Below the pieces are notes generated by a model. The model had not been told where the DNA came from and did no database searches. It was given only the letters and a program-made list of their open reading frames with translations. Below are positions 26,314-34,626 of a stretch of DNA of 64,000 nucleotides, piece by piece. The translations under genes were made by a program, and so were the position numbers. Position 1 is the stretch's first letter; every line of letters starts with the position of its first letter. Origin of the DNA: Sphingopyxis sp. (GTDB lineage Bacteria; Pseudomonadota; Alphaproteobacteria; Sphingomonadales; Sphingomonadaceae); the NCBI RefSeq assembly GCF_016704835.1, contig NZ_JADIZJ010000001.1:915001-979000 (forward strand). The letters are read 5' to 3'.

Positions 26314-27687
26314 TTAGCGCCGCGCAACGCCGCCTTTCAATTTCGCCTTTTTGATCAGGTCGCCATATTGATGCGCGAGCATGTGGCTCTGGATCTGGCT
26401 GATCGTATCGATCGTCACGTTCACGATGATCAGCAGGCTGGTGCCGCCGAGCGCGAAGGGCAGGCCCGACTGGGCGATGAAATATTCGGGGACCAGACAG
26501 ATCGCCGCAAGATAGGCCGCACCGAGCACGGTGATGCGCGTCAGCACATGGTCGAGATAGGCGGCAGTGTTCTTGCCGGGGCGGATGCCGGGGATAAAGC
26601 CGTTCTGGCGCTTCAGATTGTCGGCGGTTTCTTCGGGATTGAAAACGACGGCGACGTAAAAGAAGCAGAAGAAGATGATGCCCGCAGCATAGAGCGCCAT
26701 GTACAGCGGCTGGCCGTGCGCCAGATACTGGTTCAGCGTGATCAGGAAATCGCTGGTCGCGGTATCGCCCTGGACATTGTTGCCCATCATCTGGGTGATC
26801 GTCAGCGGCATCAGCAGCAGCGATGAGGCGAAGATCGGCGGGATGACACCCGCGGTGTTGACCTTGAGCGGCAGATGGCTGCGGTCGGCCTGCATCCCGC
26901 CGCGCTGCGTCGCGCGCTTGGGATATTGTACGAGCACGCGGCGCTGGGCGCGTTCCATGAAGGCGATGAAGGCGATGACGATGATCGCACCCGCAAACAC
27001 CGCGAGCACAGTGCCGCCGCCCATCGACCCTTCGCGGACCTGGGTGAACATCTGCGCAAAGCTGCGTGGCAACTGGGCGAGGATGCCCGCCATGATGATC
27101 AGCGACACGCCGTTGCCAATCCCGCGGGCGGTGATCTGTTCGCCGAGCCACATGAGGAACAGCGTACCCCCGACGATGCTGATCACGGCGCCGATGCGGA
27201 ACATCATGCCGGGATCGACGACTGCGGCAATACCCTGGCTCGCGCCGAGCGTTTCAAGCCCGACGGCGATGAAATAGCCCTGGATTGCGGTCAGGAAGAC
27301 GGTGCCATAGCGGGTATATTGGTTGAGCTTCTTGCGCCCGCTTTCGCCTTCCTTCTTGAGCGCGGCGAGGCTGGGCGACAACGCAGCGGCCAGCTGCACG
27401 ACGATCGAGGCGGTGATATAGGGCATGACGCCGAGCGCGATGATGCTCATGCGCTCCAGGCTGCCACCCGAGAAGGTGTTGAAAATGTCGAGGACGCCGC
27501 CCGAGGCAGCCTGGCTGTAGAGCGTCGACAGCGCGACCGGATCGACGCCGGGAAGCGGGACGAACGACAGGAAGCGAAAAACGATCAGCGCGCCGATCGT
27601 GAACCAGATGCGGTTCTTGAGTTCGGTCGCCTTGCCGAATTTCGAAAAGTTCAGGTTGGAAGCAAGCTGATCGGCGCGAGAGGCCAT
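26314..27687 (-). CDS. secY: Preprotein translocase subunit SecY
   Basis: The 457-residue channel protein of the Sec machinery has the expected ten membrane helices. Family landmarks are FVPLPGVD near the first helix, the segment GVMPYITASIVVQL, the plug region, and the cytoplasmic loop with KRATQRGG. It lies 140 bases after rplO, a larger gap than between the ribosomal genes, which may allow partly separate expression. Confidence 0.97.
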   Translation of the reverse strand: MASRADQLASNLNFSKFGKATELKNRIWFTIGALIVFRFLSFVPLPGVDPVALSTLYSQAASGGVLDIFNTFSGGSLERMSIIALGVMPYITASIVVQLAAALSPSLAALKKEGESGRKKLNQYTRYGTVFLTAIQGYFIAVGLETLGASQGIAAVVDPGMMFRIGAVISIVGGTLFLMWLGEQITARGIGNGVSLIIMAGILAQLPRSFAQMFTQVREGSMGGGTVLAVFAGAIIVIAFIAFMERAQRRVLVQYPKRATQRGGMQADRSHLPLKVNTAGVIPPIFASSLLLMPLTITQMMGNNVQGDTATSDFLITLNQYLAHGQPLYMALYAAGIIFFCFFYVAVVFNPEETADNLKRQNGFIPGIRPGKNTAAYLDHVLTRITVLGAAYLAAICLVPEYFIAQSGLPFALGGTSLLIIVNVTIDTISQIQSHMLAHQYGDLIKKAKLKGGVARR

Positions 27688-27827
27688 GGGTATTTTCCTC
27701 GGGTTCCGGACCGCGCCCCCCGCGACCCGGCGCCTATGTGCGTTCGCAGGTCACGAAGCGCAAGGGGAAAGGCCCGATTCAAATGCGTCAGGAGCGGAGC
27801 GGCCCAACGCCGTCCGCCCCCGATACA

Positions 27828-28355
27828 TTAGTTCTTCTTGGCGGCTGCCGTAGCCTTGCGCGTGGCCTTTTTGCCTTCGCCAGCAGGCTTGGCTTCGGGT
27901 AACTCGACCTTGCCACCAGCCTTTTCGACCGCTTCGATCGCGCCCTTTGACGCGCCGGCAACGGCGAAATTGAGCTTGGCGGTGAAGTCACCCTTGGCAA
28001 GGAGGCGGACGCCGTCCTTGCCGCCGCGAGCAACGCCCGCAGCCTTGAGCGCGGCGTGATCGATCACAGCCTTGGCATCGAGCTTCTTCGCGTCGATCAG
28101 CTTCTGGATCATGCCCAGATTGACGATCGCGAAATCCTTGCCGAAGATGTTGTTGAAGCCGCGCTTCGGGATGCGCATGTGGAGCGGCATCTGGCCGCCT
28201 TCGAAGCCGTTGATCGCGACGCCGCTGCGGGCCTTTTGGCCCTTCTGGCCGCGGCCGGCGGTCTTGCCCTTGCCCGAGCCGATGCCGCGTCCGACGCGCA
28301 TGCGGCCCTTGCGGGCGCCGTTGTTGTCACGAAGTTCGTTAAGTTTGATCGTCAT
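27828..28355 (-). CDS. rplO: 50S ribosomal protein L15
   Basis: The 175-residue protein binds 23S rRNA late in 50S assembly. It begins MTIKLNELRDNNGARKGRMR and contains the glycine-rich basic loop of the family (GRGIGSGKGKTAGRG). The C-terminus carries an added lysine/alanine-rich tail of about 25 residues (after VELPEAKPAGEG) compared with the usual 145-residue form. Confidence 0.97.
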   Translation of the reverse strand: MTIKLNELRDNNGARKGRMRVGRGIGSGKGKTAGRGQKGQKARSGVAINGFEGGQMPLHMRIPKRGFNNIFGKDFAIVNLGMIQKLIDAKKLDAKAVIDHAALKAAGVARGGKDGVRLLAKGDFTAKLNFAVAGASKGAIEAVEKAGGKVELPEAKPAGEGKKATRKATAAAKKN

Positions 28356-28412
28356 TGTGCACTCGCTTTCGCTTTTGTCGCGCGGATAGAAATTCAGGGA
28401 GTCGCGAGGCGT

Positions 28413-28598
28413 TTAGCCCTCGACGACTTCCACCATGTGCGGCAGCTTGCGGATCATTCCGCGCACTTCCGGGGTGTCGATCAGCTCGACCTCGCGGTGC
28501 ATCTTGCCCAGGCCGAGGCCGGTCAGGATGGCACGCTGGCTGCTCGGCCGACGGATCGGCGAGCCGATCTGGCGAATCTTGATCTTCTTGTCAGCCAT
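28413..28598 (-). CDS. rpmD: 50S ribosomal protein L30
   Basis: The 61-residue protein has the L30 core, starting ADKKIKIRQIGSPIRR and containing TGLGLGKMHREVELIDTPEVRGM. It lies 4 bases after rpsE and 57 before rplO in the spc part of the operon. Confidence 0.96.
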   Translation of the reverse strand: MADKKIKIRQIGSPIRRPSSQRAILTGLGLGKMHREVELIDTPEVRGMIRKLPHMVEVVEG

Positions 28599-28602
28599 GA
28601 TC

Positions 28603-29313
28603 TTACTCCGTCACCGCGGCGGCTTCGGCTTCGGCTGCCCGGTCGGAAGCACCGCCGCGCTTGATCAGATCCGACACCTTCTTGCCGCGACGCTGCGCGA
28701 CCGACTTGGGGCTGGTCTGTTCGCCGAGCGCCTCAAAGGTCGCGCGGATCATGTTATAGGGGTTCGAGGTGCCGTTCGACTTGGTCACAACGTCAGCCAC
28801 GCCGAGCGATTCGAACACGGCGCGCATCGGACCACCGGCGATGATGCCGGTACCGGCAGGTGCCGAGCGAACCGTCACCAGGCCAGCGCCGAAATGCCCG
28901 AGGCCATCATGGTGCAGCGTGCGGCCATCGCGCAGCGGAACGCGGATCATCGACTTTTTGGCAGCAGCGGTCGCCTTCGAAATGGCTTCGGGCACTTCGC
29001 GTGCCTTGCCATGTCCGAAGCCGGCGCGGCCCTTGCCATCGCCAACGACGACGAGCGCAGCGAAACCAAAGCGCTTGCCGCCCTTCACCGTTTTCGACAC
29101 GCGGTTGATGTGGACGAGCTTTTCGATCAGCTCTTCGCCGCCGTCATCGTCACGCGGACGACGATCGTCACGGCGACCACGGCCACCGTCACGGCCGCCA
29201 CGGTTGCCGTCGCGGCCGCCAGCGCCGCCACCACGGCCGCGGCGCGGAGCCTGACCCTCGGGGGTGGGGGCTGCTTCGGGAGCGCCTTCGACGTTCTGTA
29301 CTTCGTCTGCCAT
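28603..29313 (-). CDS. rpsE: 30S ribosomal protein S5 with RG-rich N-terminal extension
   Basis: The 236-residue protein has the S5 core from about residue 60 (EELIEKLVHINRVSKTVKGG), with the double-stranded-RNA-binding and C-terminal domains needed for decoding accuracy. Residues 1-59 form an extension absent from the E. coli protein: first acidic and proline-rich, then, at about 24-55, many RG, RGG and RD units. It is encoded by unusually G/C-rich repeats but stays in frame. Neighbours are rplR (2 bases) and rpmD (4 bases). Confidence 0.97.
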   Translation of the reverse strand: MADEVQNVEGAPEAAPTPEGQAPRRGRGGGAGGRDGNRGGRDGGRGRRDDRRPRDDDGGEELIEKLVHINRVSKTVKGGKRFGFAALVVVGDGKGRAGFGHGKAREVPEAISKATAAAKKSMIRVPLRDGRTLHHDGLGHFGAGLVTVRSAPAGTGIIAGGPMRAVFESLGVADVVTKSNGTSNPYNMIRATFEALGEQTSPKSVAQRRGKKVSDLIKRGGASDRAAEAEAAAVTE

Positions 29314-29315
29314 GA

Positions 29316-29669
29316 TTAGAACTCCAATCCGCCTTCGCGAGCCGCGTCGGCCAGCGCCTTGATGCGCCCGTGGAACAGGAAACCGCCGCGGTCGAACACG
29401 ACCTGCGTCACACCCGCCTTTTTGGCGGCAGCGGCGAGGCGCTTGCCAACGTCGGCAGCCGCCGCGGTGGTTGCGCCGGTCTTGCCGCGGACATCCTTGT
29501 CCAGCGTCGAAGCCGCAGCCAGCGTCTGGCCGGCGGCATCATCGATAAGCTGGGCATAGATATGCCGGCCCGAACGGTGCACCGACAGGCGCGCGCGCCC
29601 ACCGGCCCGCTTGCGGAGGGCGGTACGAACGCGCTGACGGCGTTTTTCGAATTGGGTAAGATGTGCCAT
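29316..29669 (-). CDS. rplR: 50S ribosomal protein L18
   Basis: The 117-residue protein binds 5S rRNA with L5 and L25 in the central protuberance. It has the L18 landmarks RVRTALRKR, RLSVHRSGRHIYAQLIDD and the C-terminal VVFDRGGFLFHGRIKALADAAREGG-type ending (shown here only in part). It lies 3 bases after rplF. Confidence 0.97.
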   Translation of the reverse strand: MAHLTQFEKRRQRVRTALRKRAGGRARLSVHRSGRHIYAQLIDDAAGQTLAAASTLDKDVRGKTGATTAAAADVGKRLAAAAKKAGVTQVVFDRGGFLFHGRIKALADAAREGGLEF

Positions 29670-29672
29670 GGC

Positions 29673-30206
29673 TTACTTCTTCTTGCCTTCTTTGCGGAAG
29701 ATGTACTCGCCGCGATATTTGATGCCTTTGCCCTTGTAGGGTTCGGGCTTGCGCCAGCGGCGGATTTCCGCTGCAACCTGACCAACCTGCTGCTTGTCGA
29801 TGCCGCTGATCTCGATCGTCGTGTTGTCGGGCGTCTTGATCTCAATGCCTTCGGGCACTGCGAAATCGACATCATGGCTGTAGCCGAGCTGCAGCTTCAG
29901 ATTCTTGCCCTGCGAGTTGGCACGATAGCCGACACCGGTGATTTCGAGCACCTTGGTGAAGCCCTCGGTCACACCCGTGATCAGGTTCTGCACCAGCGTG
30001 CGCTGCATGCCCCAGAAAGCGCGAGCTTCGCGGGTGCCGTTTGCGGGCTGAACCGAAATGCTGCCGTCGCCAACTTCATATTTGATGTTGTCGGACAGCG
30101 GCATCGCGAGCGTGCCCTTCGGACCCTTGACCGACAGCTGACCGCCATCGATCGCGGCAGTAACGCCGCTAGGGATCGCGACTGCTTTTTTACCAATGCG
30201 TGACAT
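29673..30206 (-). CDS. rplF: 50S ribosomal protein L6
   Basis: The 177-residue, two-domain protein sits near the factor-binding site. The start SRIGKKAVAIPSGV and the C-terminal domain with KPEPYKGKGIKYRGE are typical. Its ATG shares one base with the rpsH stop codon (TGATG), so translation is coupled. Confidence 0.97.
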   Translation of the reverse strand: MSRIGKKAVAIPSGVTAAIDGGQLSVKGPKGTLAMPLSDNIKYEVGDGSISVQPANGTREARAFWGMQRTLVQNLITGVTEGFTKVLEITGVGYRANSQGKNLKLQLGYSHDVDFAVPEGIEIKTPDNTTIEISGIDKQQVGQVAAEIRRWRKPEPYKGKGIKYRGEYIFRKEGKKK

Positions 30207-30610
30207 CAGAACACCTCCGCCAGCACTTCGCCGCCGACATTATGCTCGCGAGCCTCGGCATCCGACAGGACGCCGCGCGGGGTCGACACGATGGTGATGC
30301 CCAGGCCGTTGCGCACGATCGGCAGCTCTTTCGAACCCGAATAGATGCGGCGGCCCGGCTTCGAAACGCGCGCCACATGGCGGATCGCCGGCTGCCCTTC
30401 GAAATATTTCAGCTCGATGCGGATGCCCTTGTGCTGGCCCTTGGCACCCAGCGCTTCTTCGCTGTAGCCGCGGATATAGCCTTCACGCTGGAGCACATCG
30501 AGAACGCGGACACGCAGGGTCGAAGCCGGCGTCAGGACGCTGTCCTTCTTCGCCGTCTGGCCGTTGCGGATGCGGGTGAGCATATCACCCAAAGGATCGG
30601 TCATTGCCAT
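30206..30610 (-). CDS. rpsH: 30S ribosomal protein S8
   Basis: The 134-residue protein binds the central domain of 16S rRNA; in E. coli it represses the spc operon by binding near rplE. It begins MAMTDPLGDMLTRIRNG and ends in the conserved TPRGVLSDAEAREHNVGGE-like segment. An alternative ATG at 30604 lies two codons in. Confidence 0.97.
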   Translation of the reverse strand: MAMTDPLGDMLTRIRNGQTAKKDSVLTPASTLRVRVLDVLQREGYIRGYSEEALGAKGQHKGIRIELKYFEGQPAIRHVARVSKPGRRIYSGSKELPIVRNGLGITIVSTPRGVLSDAEAREHNVGGEVLAEVF

Positions 30611-30622
30611 CTTGTCTGTCCC

Positions 30623-30928
30623 TTACCAGCTCGACTTAACAACACCGGGGATCAGGCCCTTGTTGGCCAGATCGCGGAGCTGAATACGGCACAGCCGGAA
30701 TTTGCGATAATAAGCGCGCGGGCGCCCCGTCAGCTCGCACCGATTACGGATACGGGTCGGGTTACCATTGCGCGGGATTTCCGCCATCTTGAGGCGCGCG
30801 ATCAGACGCTCGCCTTCGTCGAGCGAGGTGTCCGCCGCCATCGCCTTCAGCTTCGCGTAACGGCCGGCATATTTCTTCACCAGCTGCTTGCGACGCTCAT
30901 TTTTGTTCGTCGAACTCAGTTTCGCCAT
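30623..30928 (-). CDS. rpsN: 30S ribosomal protein S14
   Basis: The 101-residue protein is the longer, zinc-free type of S14, without the four-cysteine motif. It has RNRCELTGRPRAYYRKF and ends IPGVVKSSW. It lies between rplE (51-base gap) and rpsH (12-base gap). Confidence 0.97.
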   Translation of the reverse strand: MAKLSSTNKNERRKQLVKKYAGRYAKLKAMAADTSLDEGERLIARLKMAEIPRNGNPTRIRNRCELTGRPRAYYRKFRLCRIQLRDLANKGLIPGVVKSSW

Positions 30929-30979
30929 GGACTTAAGCTCTCTTTCCTTTTGAGAGAGAGCCAGCCTGATCCCGAAGGA

Positions 30980-31558
30980 TCAAGCGGCTGCCTTTTCTTC
31001 GGCTGCGATCGGGAAGGGGAAGCCGAACAGCTTTAGCAGTTCGCGGGCTTCGTCATCCGTGCGCGCCGTGGTGGTCACGATCACATCCATGCCGCGCACC
31101 TGGTCGATGCGGTCATAGTTGATTTCGGGGAAGATGATCTGCTCTTTCAGGCCCATGGCATAATTGCCACGACCGTCGAAGCTCGTCGCCGACACGCCGC
31201 GAAAATCGCGGATGCGCGGCATGGCGATGGTGATCAAGCGGTCAAGAAACTCGTACATGCGCTCGCGGCGCAAGGTGACCTTGCAACCGATCGGCATGCC
31301 TTCGCGCAGCTTGAACTGGGCGATCGACTTCTTGGCCTTGGTCACGACAGGCTTCTGGCCAGCGATCAGCTCCATTTCAGCAGCTGCCGATTCGACCTTC
31401 TTCTTGTCCTGCGTGGCTTCACCGACGCCCATGTTGAGCACGATCTTTTCGATCTTCGGCACTTCCATCGCATTCTTGTACCCGAACTTCTCGGTCATCG
31501 CCTTGACGATCACTTCGTCATAGCGGGTCCGCATGCGGGGGGTATAATTATCAGCCAC
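30980..31558 (-). CDS. rplE: 50S ribosomal protein L5
   Basis: The 192-residue protein binds 5S rRNA. The start is a GTG at 31558, eight bases inside the end of rplX, giving VADNYTPRMRTRYDE; the core with KIEKIVLNMGVGEA and VRGMDVIVTTTARTD follows. Slightly longer than the usual 180 residues owing to both ends. The overlap implies translational coupling with rplX. Confidence 0.95.
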   Translation of the reverse strand: MADNYTPRMRTRYDEVIVKAMTEKFGYKNAMEVPKIEKIVLNMGVGEATQDKKKVESAAAEMELIAGQKPVVTKAKKSIAQFKLREGMPIGCKVTLRRERMYEFLDRLITIAMPRIRDFRGVSATSFDGRGNYAMGLKEQIIFPEINYDRIDQVRGMDVIVTTTARTDDEARELLKLFGFPFPIAAEEKAAA

Positions 31559-31871
31559 TGATGGTCTCCCCGGACTTCACGGCGACACGCACCTTTTTGC
31601 CGTCCTTGGTTTCGAAACGCACGCGCGTCGGCTTGCCGCTCTTGGGATCGGCAATCGCGACCTTGCTCGCGTGCAGCGGCGCTTCCTTGCGTTCCAGACC
31701 GCCCTGCGGGTTGGTCTGGCTCGGCTTGCGGTGCCGCGTGATGACATTGACGCCCGCGACCACAACCTTGCCGTCTTTCGGCAGGCTCTGCGTCACTTCG
31801 CCGGTCTTGCCCTTGTCCTTGCCGGACAGGATGACAACCGTGTCGCCCTTCTTGATCTTCGCCATACCCAT
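31551..31871 (-). CDS. rplX: 50S ribosomal protein L24
   Basis: The 106-residue protein initiates 50S assembly. It has the KOW motif KIKKGDTVVILSGKDKGKTG near its N-terminus. A second ATG (31865) lies two codons downstream and is nearly as likely as a start. It overlaps rplE by eight bases. Confidence 0.96.
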   Translation of the reverse strand: MGMAKIKKGDTVVILSGKDKGKTGEVTQSLPKDGKVVVAGVNVITRHRKPSQTNPQGGLERKEAPLHASKVAIADPKSGKPTRVRFETKDGKKVRVAVKSGETISG

Positions 31872-31873
31872 GG

Positions 31874-32242
31874 TCAGAGAACCTCCGGAGCGAGCGAGAT
31901 GATCTTCATATAGCCACGACCGCGCAGCTCGCGGACGACGGGGCCAAAGATACGGGTGCCGATCGGCTCCTCGTTCTTGTTGACGAGCACGGCGGCGTTC
32001 GTGTCGAAGCGGATCACCGAGCCATCGGCGCGGCGCACATCCTTGCGGGTGCGGACGATGACGGCGCGATGGACGTCACCCTTCTTCACCTTGCCGCGCG
32101 GCTGAGCTTCCTTGATCGACACGACGATGACATCGCCGACGCCAGCAACACGGCGCTTCGACCCGCCCAGCACCTTGATGCACTGGACGCGCTTGGCACC
32201 GCTGTTGTCAGCGACTTCCAATTGTGACTGCATCTGAATCAT
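31874..32242 (-). CDS. rplN: 50S ribosomal protein L14
   Basis: The 122-residue protein begins MIQMQSQLEVADNSGAK and is collinear with the very conserved L14 family, which bridges the subunits. It lies 2 bases before rplX and 59 bases after rpsQ. Confidence 0.97.
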   Translation of the reverse strand: MIQMQSQLEVADNSGAKRVQCIKVLGGSKRRVAGVGDVIVVSIKEAQPRGKVKKGDVHRAVIVRTRKDVRRADGSVIRFDTNAAVLVNKNEEPIGTRIFGPVVRELRGRGYMKIISLAPEVL

Positions 32243-32301
32243 CGATGCGGTTCCTTCTATTTTGGCCTACCGGGCAACCCCGGCGGTTCCGTGAACTTGT
32301 G

Positions 32302-32595
32302 TCAGCCTTCGGCCGCGGCGGGAGCAGCCGGAGCACTGGCGCTCTGGGGCTTGCTGTGGGTGTCGACCTTGTCGAGCACCTTCCACGTCTTGAGCTTCGA
32401 AATCGGCTTCGTTTCCTCGATGCGAACGGTTTCACCAGCCTTGATGCTGTTGTCCTCATCATGGGCGTGGTATTTTTTCGAACGACGGATGATCTTGCCG
32501 TACAGCGGGTGCTTCACCTTCCGCTCGACCTTCACCACAACGGTCTTGTCGCCCTTGTCGGACACCACCGTACCGGTCAGAATGCGCTTCGGCAT
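32302..32595 (-). CDS. rpsQ: 30S ribosomal protein S17
   Basis: The 97-residue protein has the S17 OB-fold with GTVVSDKGDKTVVVKVER and KKYHAHDE. The last 15 or so residues form an alanine/proline-rich tail (SASAPAAPAAAEG) beyond the usual end. Confidence 0.97.
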   Translation of the reverse strand: MPKRILTGTVVSDKGDKTVVVKVERKVKHPLYGKIIRRSKKYHAHDEDNSIKAGETVRIEETKPISKLKTWKVLDKVDTHSKPQSASAPAAPAAAEG

Positions 32596-32606
32596 CGATA
32601 GTCTCC

Positions 32607-32810
32607 TTACTTCGCGGCCGAGCGCGTGCGCTCGGTCTGCTGCGTCTTGATGCGGGCGATCGAACGCCGGACTTCCTTGACGCGCGATGCTTTTTCAAGC
32701 TGGCCGGTGGCCGCCTGGAAGCGGAGGTTGAACGCCTCGCGCTTCAGTTCGCCAAGCTGTTCGGCGAGCTGGTCGTCGGTCTTGGCCTTGAAATCTTCGG
32801 TCTTGGACAT
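32607..32810 (-). CDS. rpmC: 50S ribosomal protein L29
   Basis: The 67-residue helical hairpin protein lies near the peptide exit tunnel, with the family pattern LGELKREAFNLRFQAATGQL. The frame extends upstream into rplP sequence, but the ATG at 32810 gives the correct L29 N-terminus and only a 5-base gap to rplP. Confidence 0.96.
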   Translation of the reverse strand: MSKTEDFKAKTDDQLAEQLGELKREAFNLRFQAATGQLEKASRVKEVRRSIARIKTQQTERTRSAAK

Positions 32811-32815
32811 GGCCC

Positions 32816-33247
32816 TTAACCCTCCAGATGCGAGGTGTCGCCGAGACGGGCAATCACCTTGGTCTTGATCGGCAACTTCATCGCTGCACGTTCGAATGCC
32901 AGCGCGGCCACGGGGCCGGGAACGCCATCGAGTTCGAACAGGATGCGGCCCGGCTTGACGCGTGCGGCCCAATATTCAGGCGCGCCCTTGCCCTTACCCA
33001 TGCGGACTTCGGCCGGCTTCGACGACACCGGGACGTCGGGGAAGATGCGGATCCACAAACGGCCCTGACGCTTGATCGCGCGGCTGATCGCACGACGCGC
33101 CGCTTCGATCTGGCGCGCGGTGATCCGCTCGGGTTCCAGTGCCTTCAGCCCGTAGGAGCCGAAGTTTAGGCTGGTCCCACCCTTGGCATTGCCATGGATG
33201 CGGCCTTTGAAGGCCTTGCGAAACTTGGTTTTCTTCGGTTGCAACAT
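32816..33247 (-). CDS. rplP: 50S ribosomal protein L16
   Basis: The 143-residue protein contacts the A-site tRNA. It begins MLQPKKTKFRKAFKGRIHG and has the conserved FPDVPVSSKPAEVRMGKGKG segment. It lies 11 bases after rpsC. Confidence 0.97.
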   Translation of the reverse strand: MLQPKKTKFRKAFKGRIHGNAKGGTSLNFGSYGLKALEPERITARQIEAARRAISRAIKRQGRLWIRIFPDVPVSSKPAEVRMGKGKGAPEYWAARVKPGRILFELDGVPGPVAALAFERAAMKLPIKTKVIARLGDTSHLEG

Positions 33248-33258
33248 GTCAGTTGTCC

Positions 33259-33966
33259 TTAGCGGCGATCTTCACGAGCCGGACGGACGCCCGTCGTCTG
33301 TGCATCGAGCATCAAACGGTCGGTCGCCATCGGGTCGTGGCCGAGAATCTCGCCCTTGAAGATCCACACCTTGATCCCGCACACGCCATAAGCGGTGTGC
33401 GCGGTCGATTCGGCATAGTCGACATTGGCGCGCAGCGTGTGCAGCGGCACGCGGCCCTCGCGGTACCATTCGGTACGCGCGATTTCCGCGCCGCCGAGAC
33501 GGCCGGCGCAGTTGATGCGGATGCCTTCGGCGCCCAGACGCATCGCCGACTGCACCGCACGCTTCATGGCACGGCGGAACGCGACGCGGCGTTCGAGCTG
33601 GTCGGCAATACCCTGACCGACGAGCTTGGCGTCGACTTCGGGCTTGCGGATTTCGACGATGTTCAGCGACACGTCGCTGCCCGTCAGTTCGCCGAGCTTC
33701 TTGCGAAGCTTTTCGATGTCAGCGCCCTTCTTGCCGATGATGACACCCGGACGGGCGGCATAGATCGACACGCGGCACAATTTGGCGGGACGCTCGATCA
33801 CGACCTTCGAGATCGCGGCCTGCGGCAGGGTCTTGAACACATACTGACGGATCTTCAGATCCTCGACCAGCATGCGGCCATAGTCCTGACCTTCGGCGAA
33901 CCAGCGGCTGTCCCAGGTGCGGTTGACCTGCAGGCGCAGGCCGATCGGATTGCTCTTCTGGCCCAT
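33259..33966 (-). CDS. rpsC: 30S ribosomal protein S3
   Basis: The 235-residue protein forms part of the mRNA entry channel. The start MGQKSNPIGLRL at 33966 is standard; the open frame above it overlaps rplV and is not used. The N-terminal KH domain has GVIIGKKGADIEKL, and the C-terminal domain follows. It lies one base after rplV. Confidence 0.97.
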   Translation of the reverse strand: MGQKSNPIGLRLQVNRTWDSRWFAEGQDYGRMLVEDLKIRQYVFKTLPQAAISKVVIERPAKLCRVSIYAARPGVIIGKKGADIEKLRKKLGELTGSDVSLNIVEIRKPEVDAKLVGQGIADQLERRVAFRRAMKRAVQSAMRLGAEGIRINCAGRLGGAEIARTEWYREGRVPLHTLRANVDYAESTAHTAYGVCGIKVWIFKGEILGHDPMATDRLMLDAQTTGVRPAREDRR

Positions 33967-33967
33967 A

Positions 33968-34348
33968 TTACGCCTCTTCTTCCTGTTCGCGCACAACGAT
34001 GCGGATGCGGCTGAACGGCTTGACGATCCGGGTCGACTTGCCGCGGCCACGAGCGTGCCAGCGCTTCATCGAGATCGACTTGCCGACGCTTGCTTCCTGG
34101 ATGACCAGCGCATCAACGTCGAGGTTGTGGTTGTTTTCCGCGTTGGCGACGGCGCTGGCGAGAACCTTGCGCACGTCGACAGCCATCGCCTTCTTCGAGA
34201 AGGTGAGGATGTTCATCGCGTCTTCGACCTTGCGGCCGCGGATCAGCGCGGCGACGAGGTTGAGCTTCTGCGCCGAACCGCGAATCTGCGTGCCGACCGA
34301 AAGCGCCTCGTTATCCGCAACGCGGCGGGGGGACTTTTCCTTGCCCAT
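33968..34348 (-). CDS. rplV: 50S ribosomal protein L22
   Basis: The 126-residue protein lines the exit tunnel through its long beta-hairpin loop (ISMKRWHARGRGKSTRI region). Macrolide-resistance mutations in other species fall in this loop; the sequence here looks ordinary. Its start shares a base with the rpsS stop codon. Confidence 0.97.
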   Translation of the reverse strand: MGKEKSPRRVADNEALSVGTQIRGSAQKLNLVAALIRGRKVEDAMNILTFSKKAMAVDVRKVLASAVANAENNHNLDVDALVIQEASVGKSISMKRWHARGRGKSTRIVKPFSRIRIVVREQEEEA

Positions 34349-34623
34349 TAGCGTTTGCCCTTCTTGTCGGCAGCGTGACCGGGGAAGAAGCGCGTCGGCG
34401 CAAATTCACCCAGCTTCATGCCGACCATGTCTTCGTTGACCGATACCGGCACGAACTTGCGGCCGTTATAGACGTTGAAGGTCAGCCCCACGAACTGCGG
34501 CAGGATGGTGGACCGGCGCGACCAGGTTTTGATAGGCGCATTGCTGCTGCCTTCCTGGGCCGTTTCGGCTTTCTTGAGCAGATGAAGGTCCACGAAAGGA
34601 CCCTTCCAGACCGAGCGAGCCAT
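34348..34623 (-). CDS. rpsS: 30S ribosomal protein S19
   Basis: The 91-residue protein sits in the head of the 30S subunit with S13. It begins ARSVWKGPFVDLHLLKK and has the conserved RRSTILPQFVGLTFNVYNG. It lies 3 bases after rplB and overlaps rplV by one base. Confidence 0.97.
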   Translation of the reverse strand: MARSVWKGPFVDLHLLKKAETAQEGSSNAPIKTWSRRSTILPQFVGLTFNVYNGRKFVPVSVNEDMVGMKLGEFAPTRFFPGHAADKKGKR

Positions 34624-34626
34624 GGC

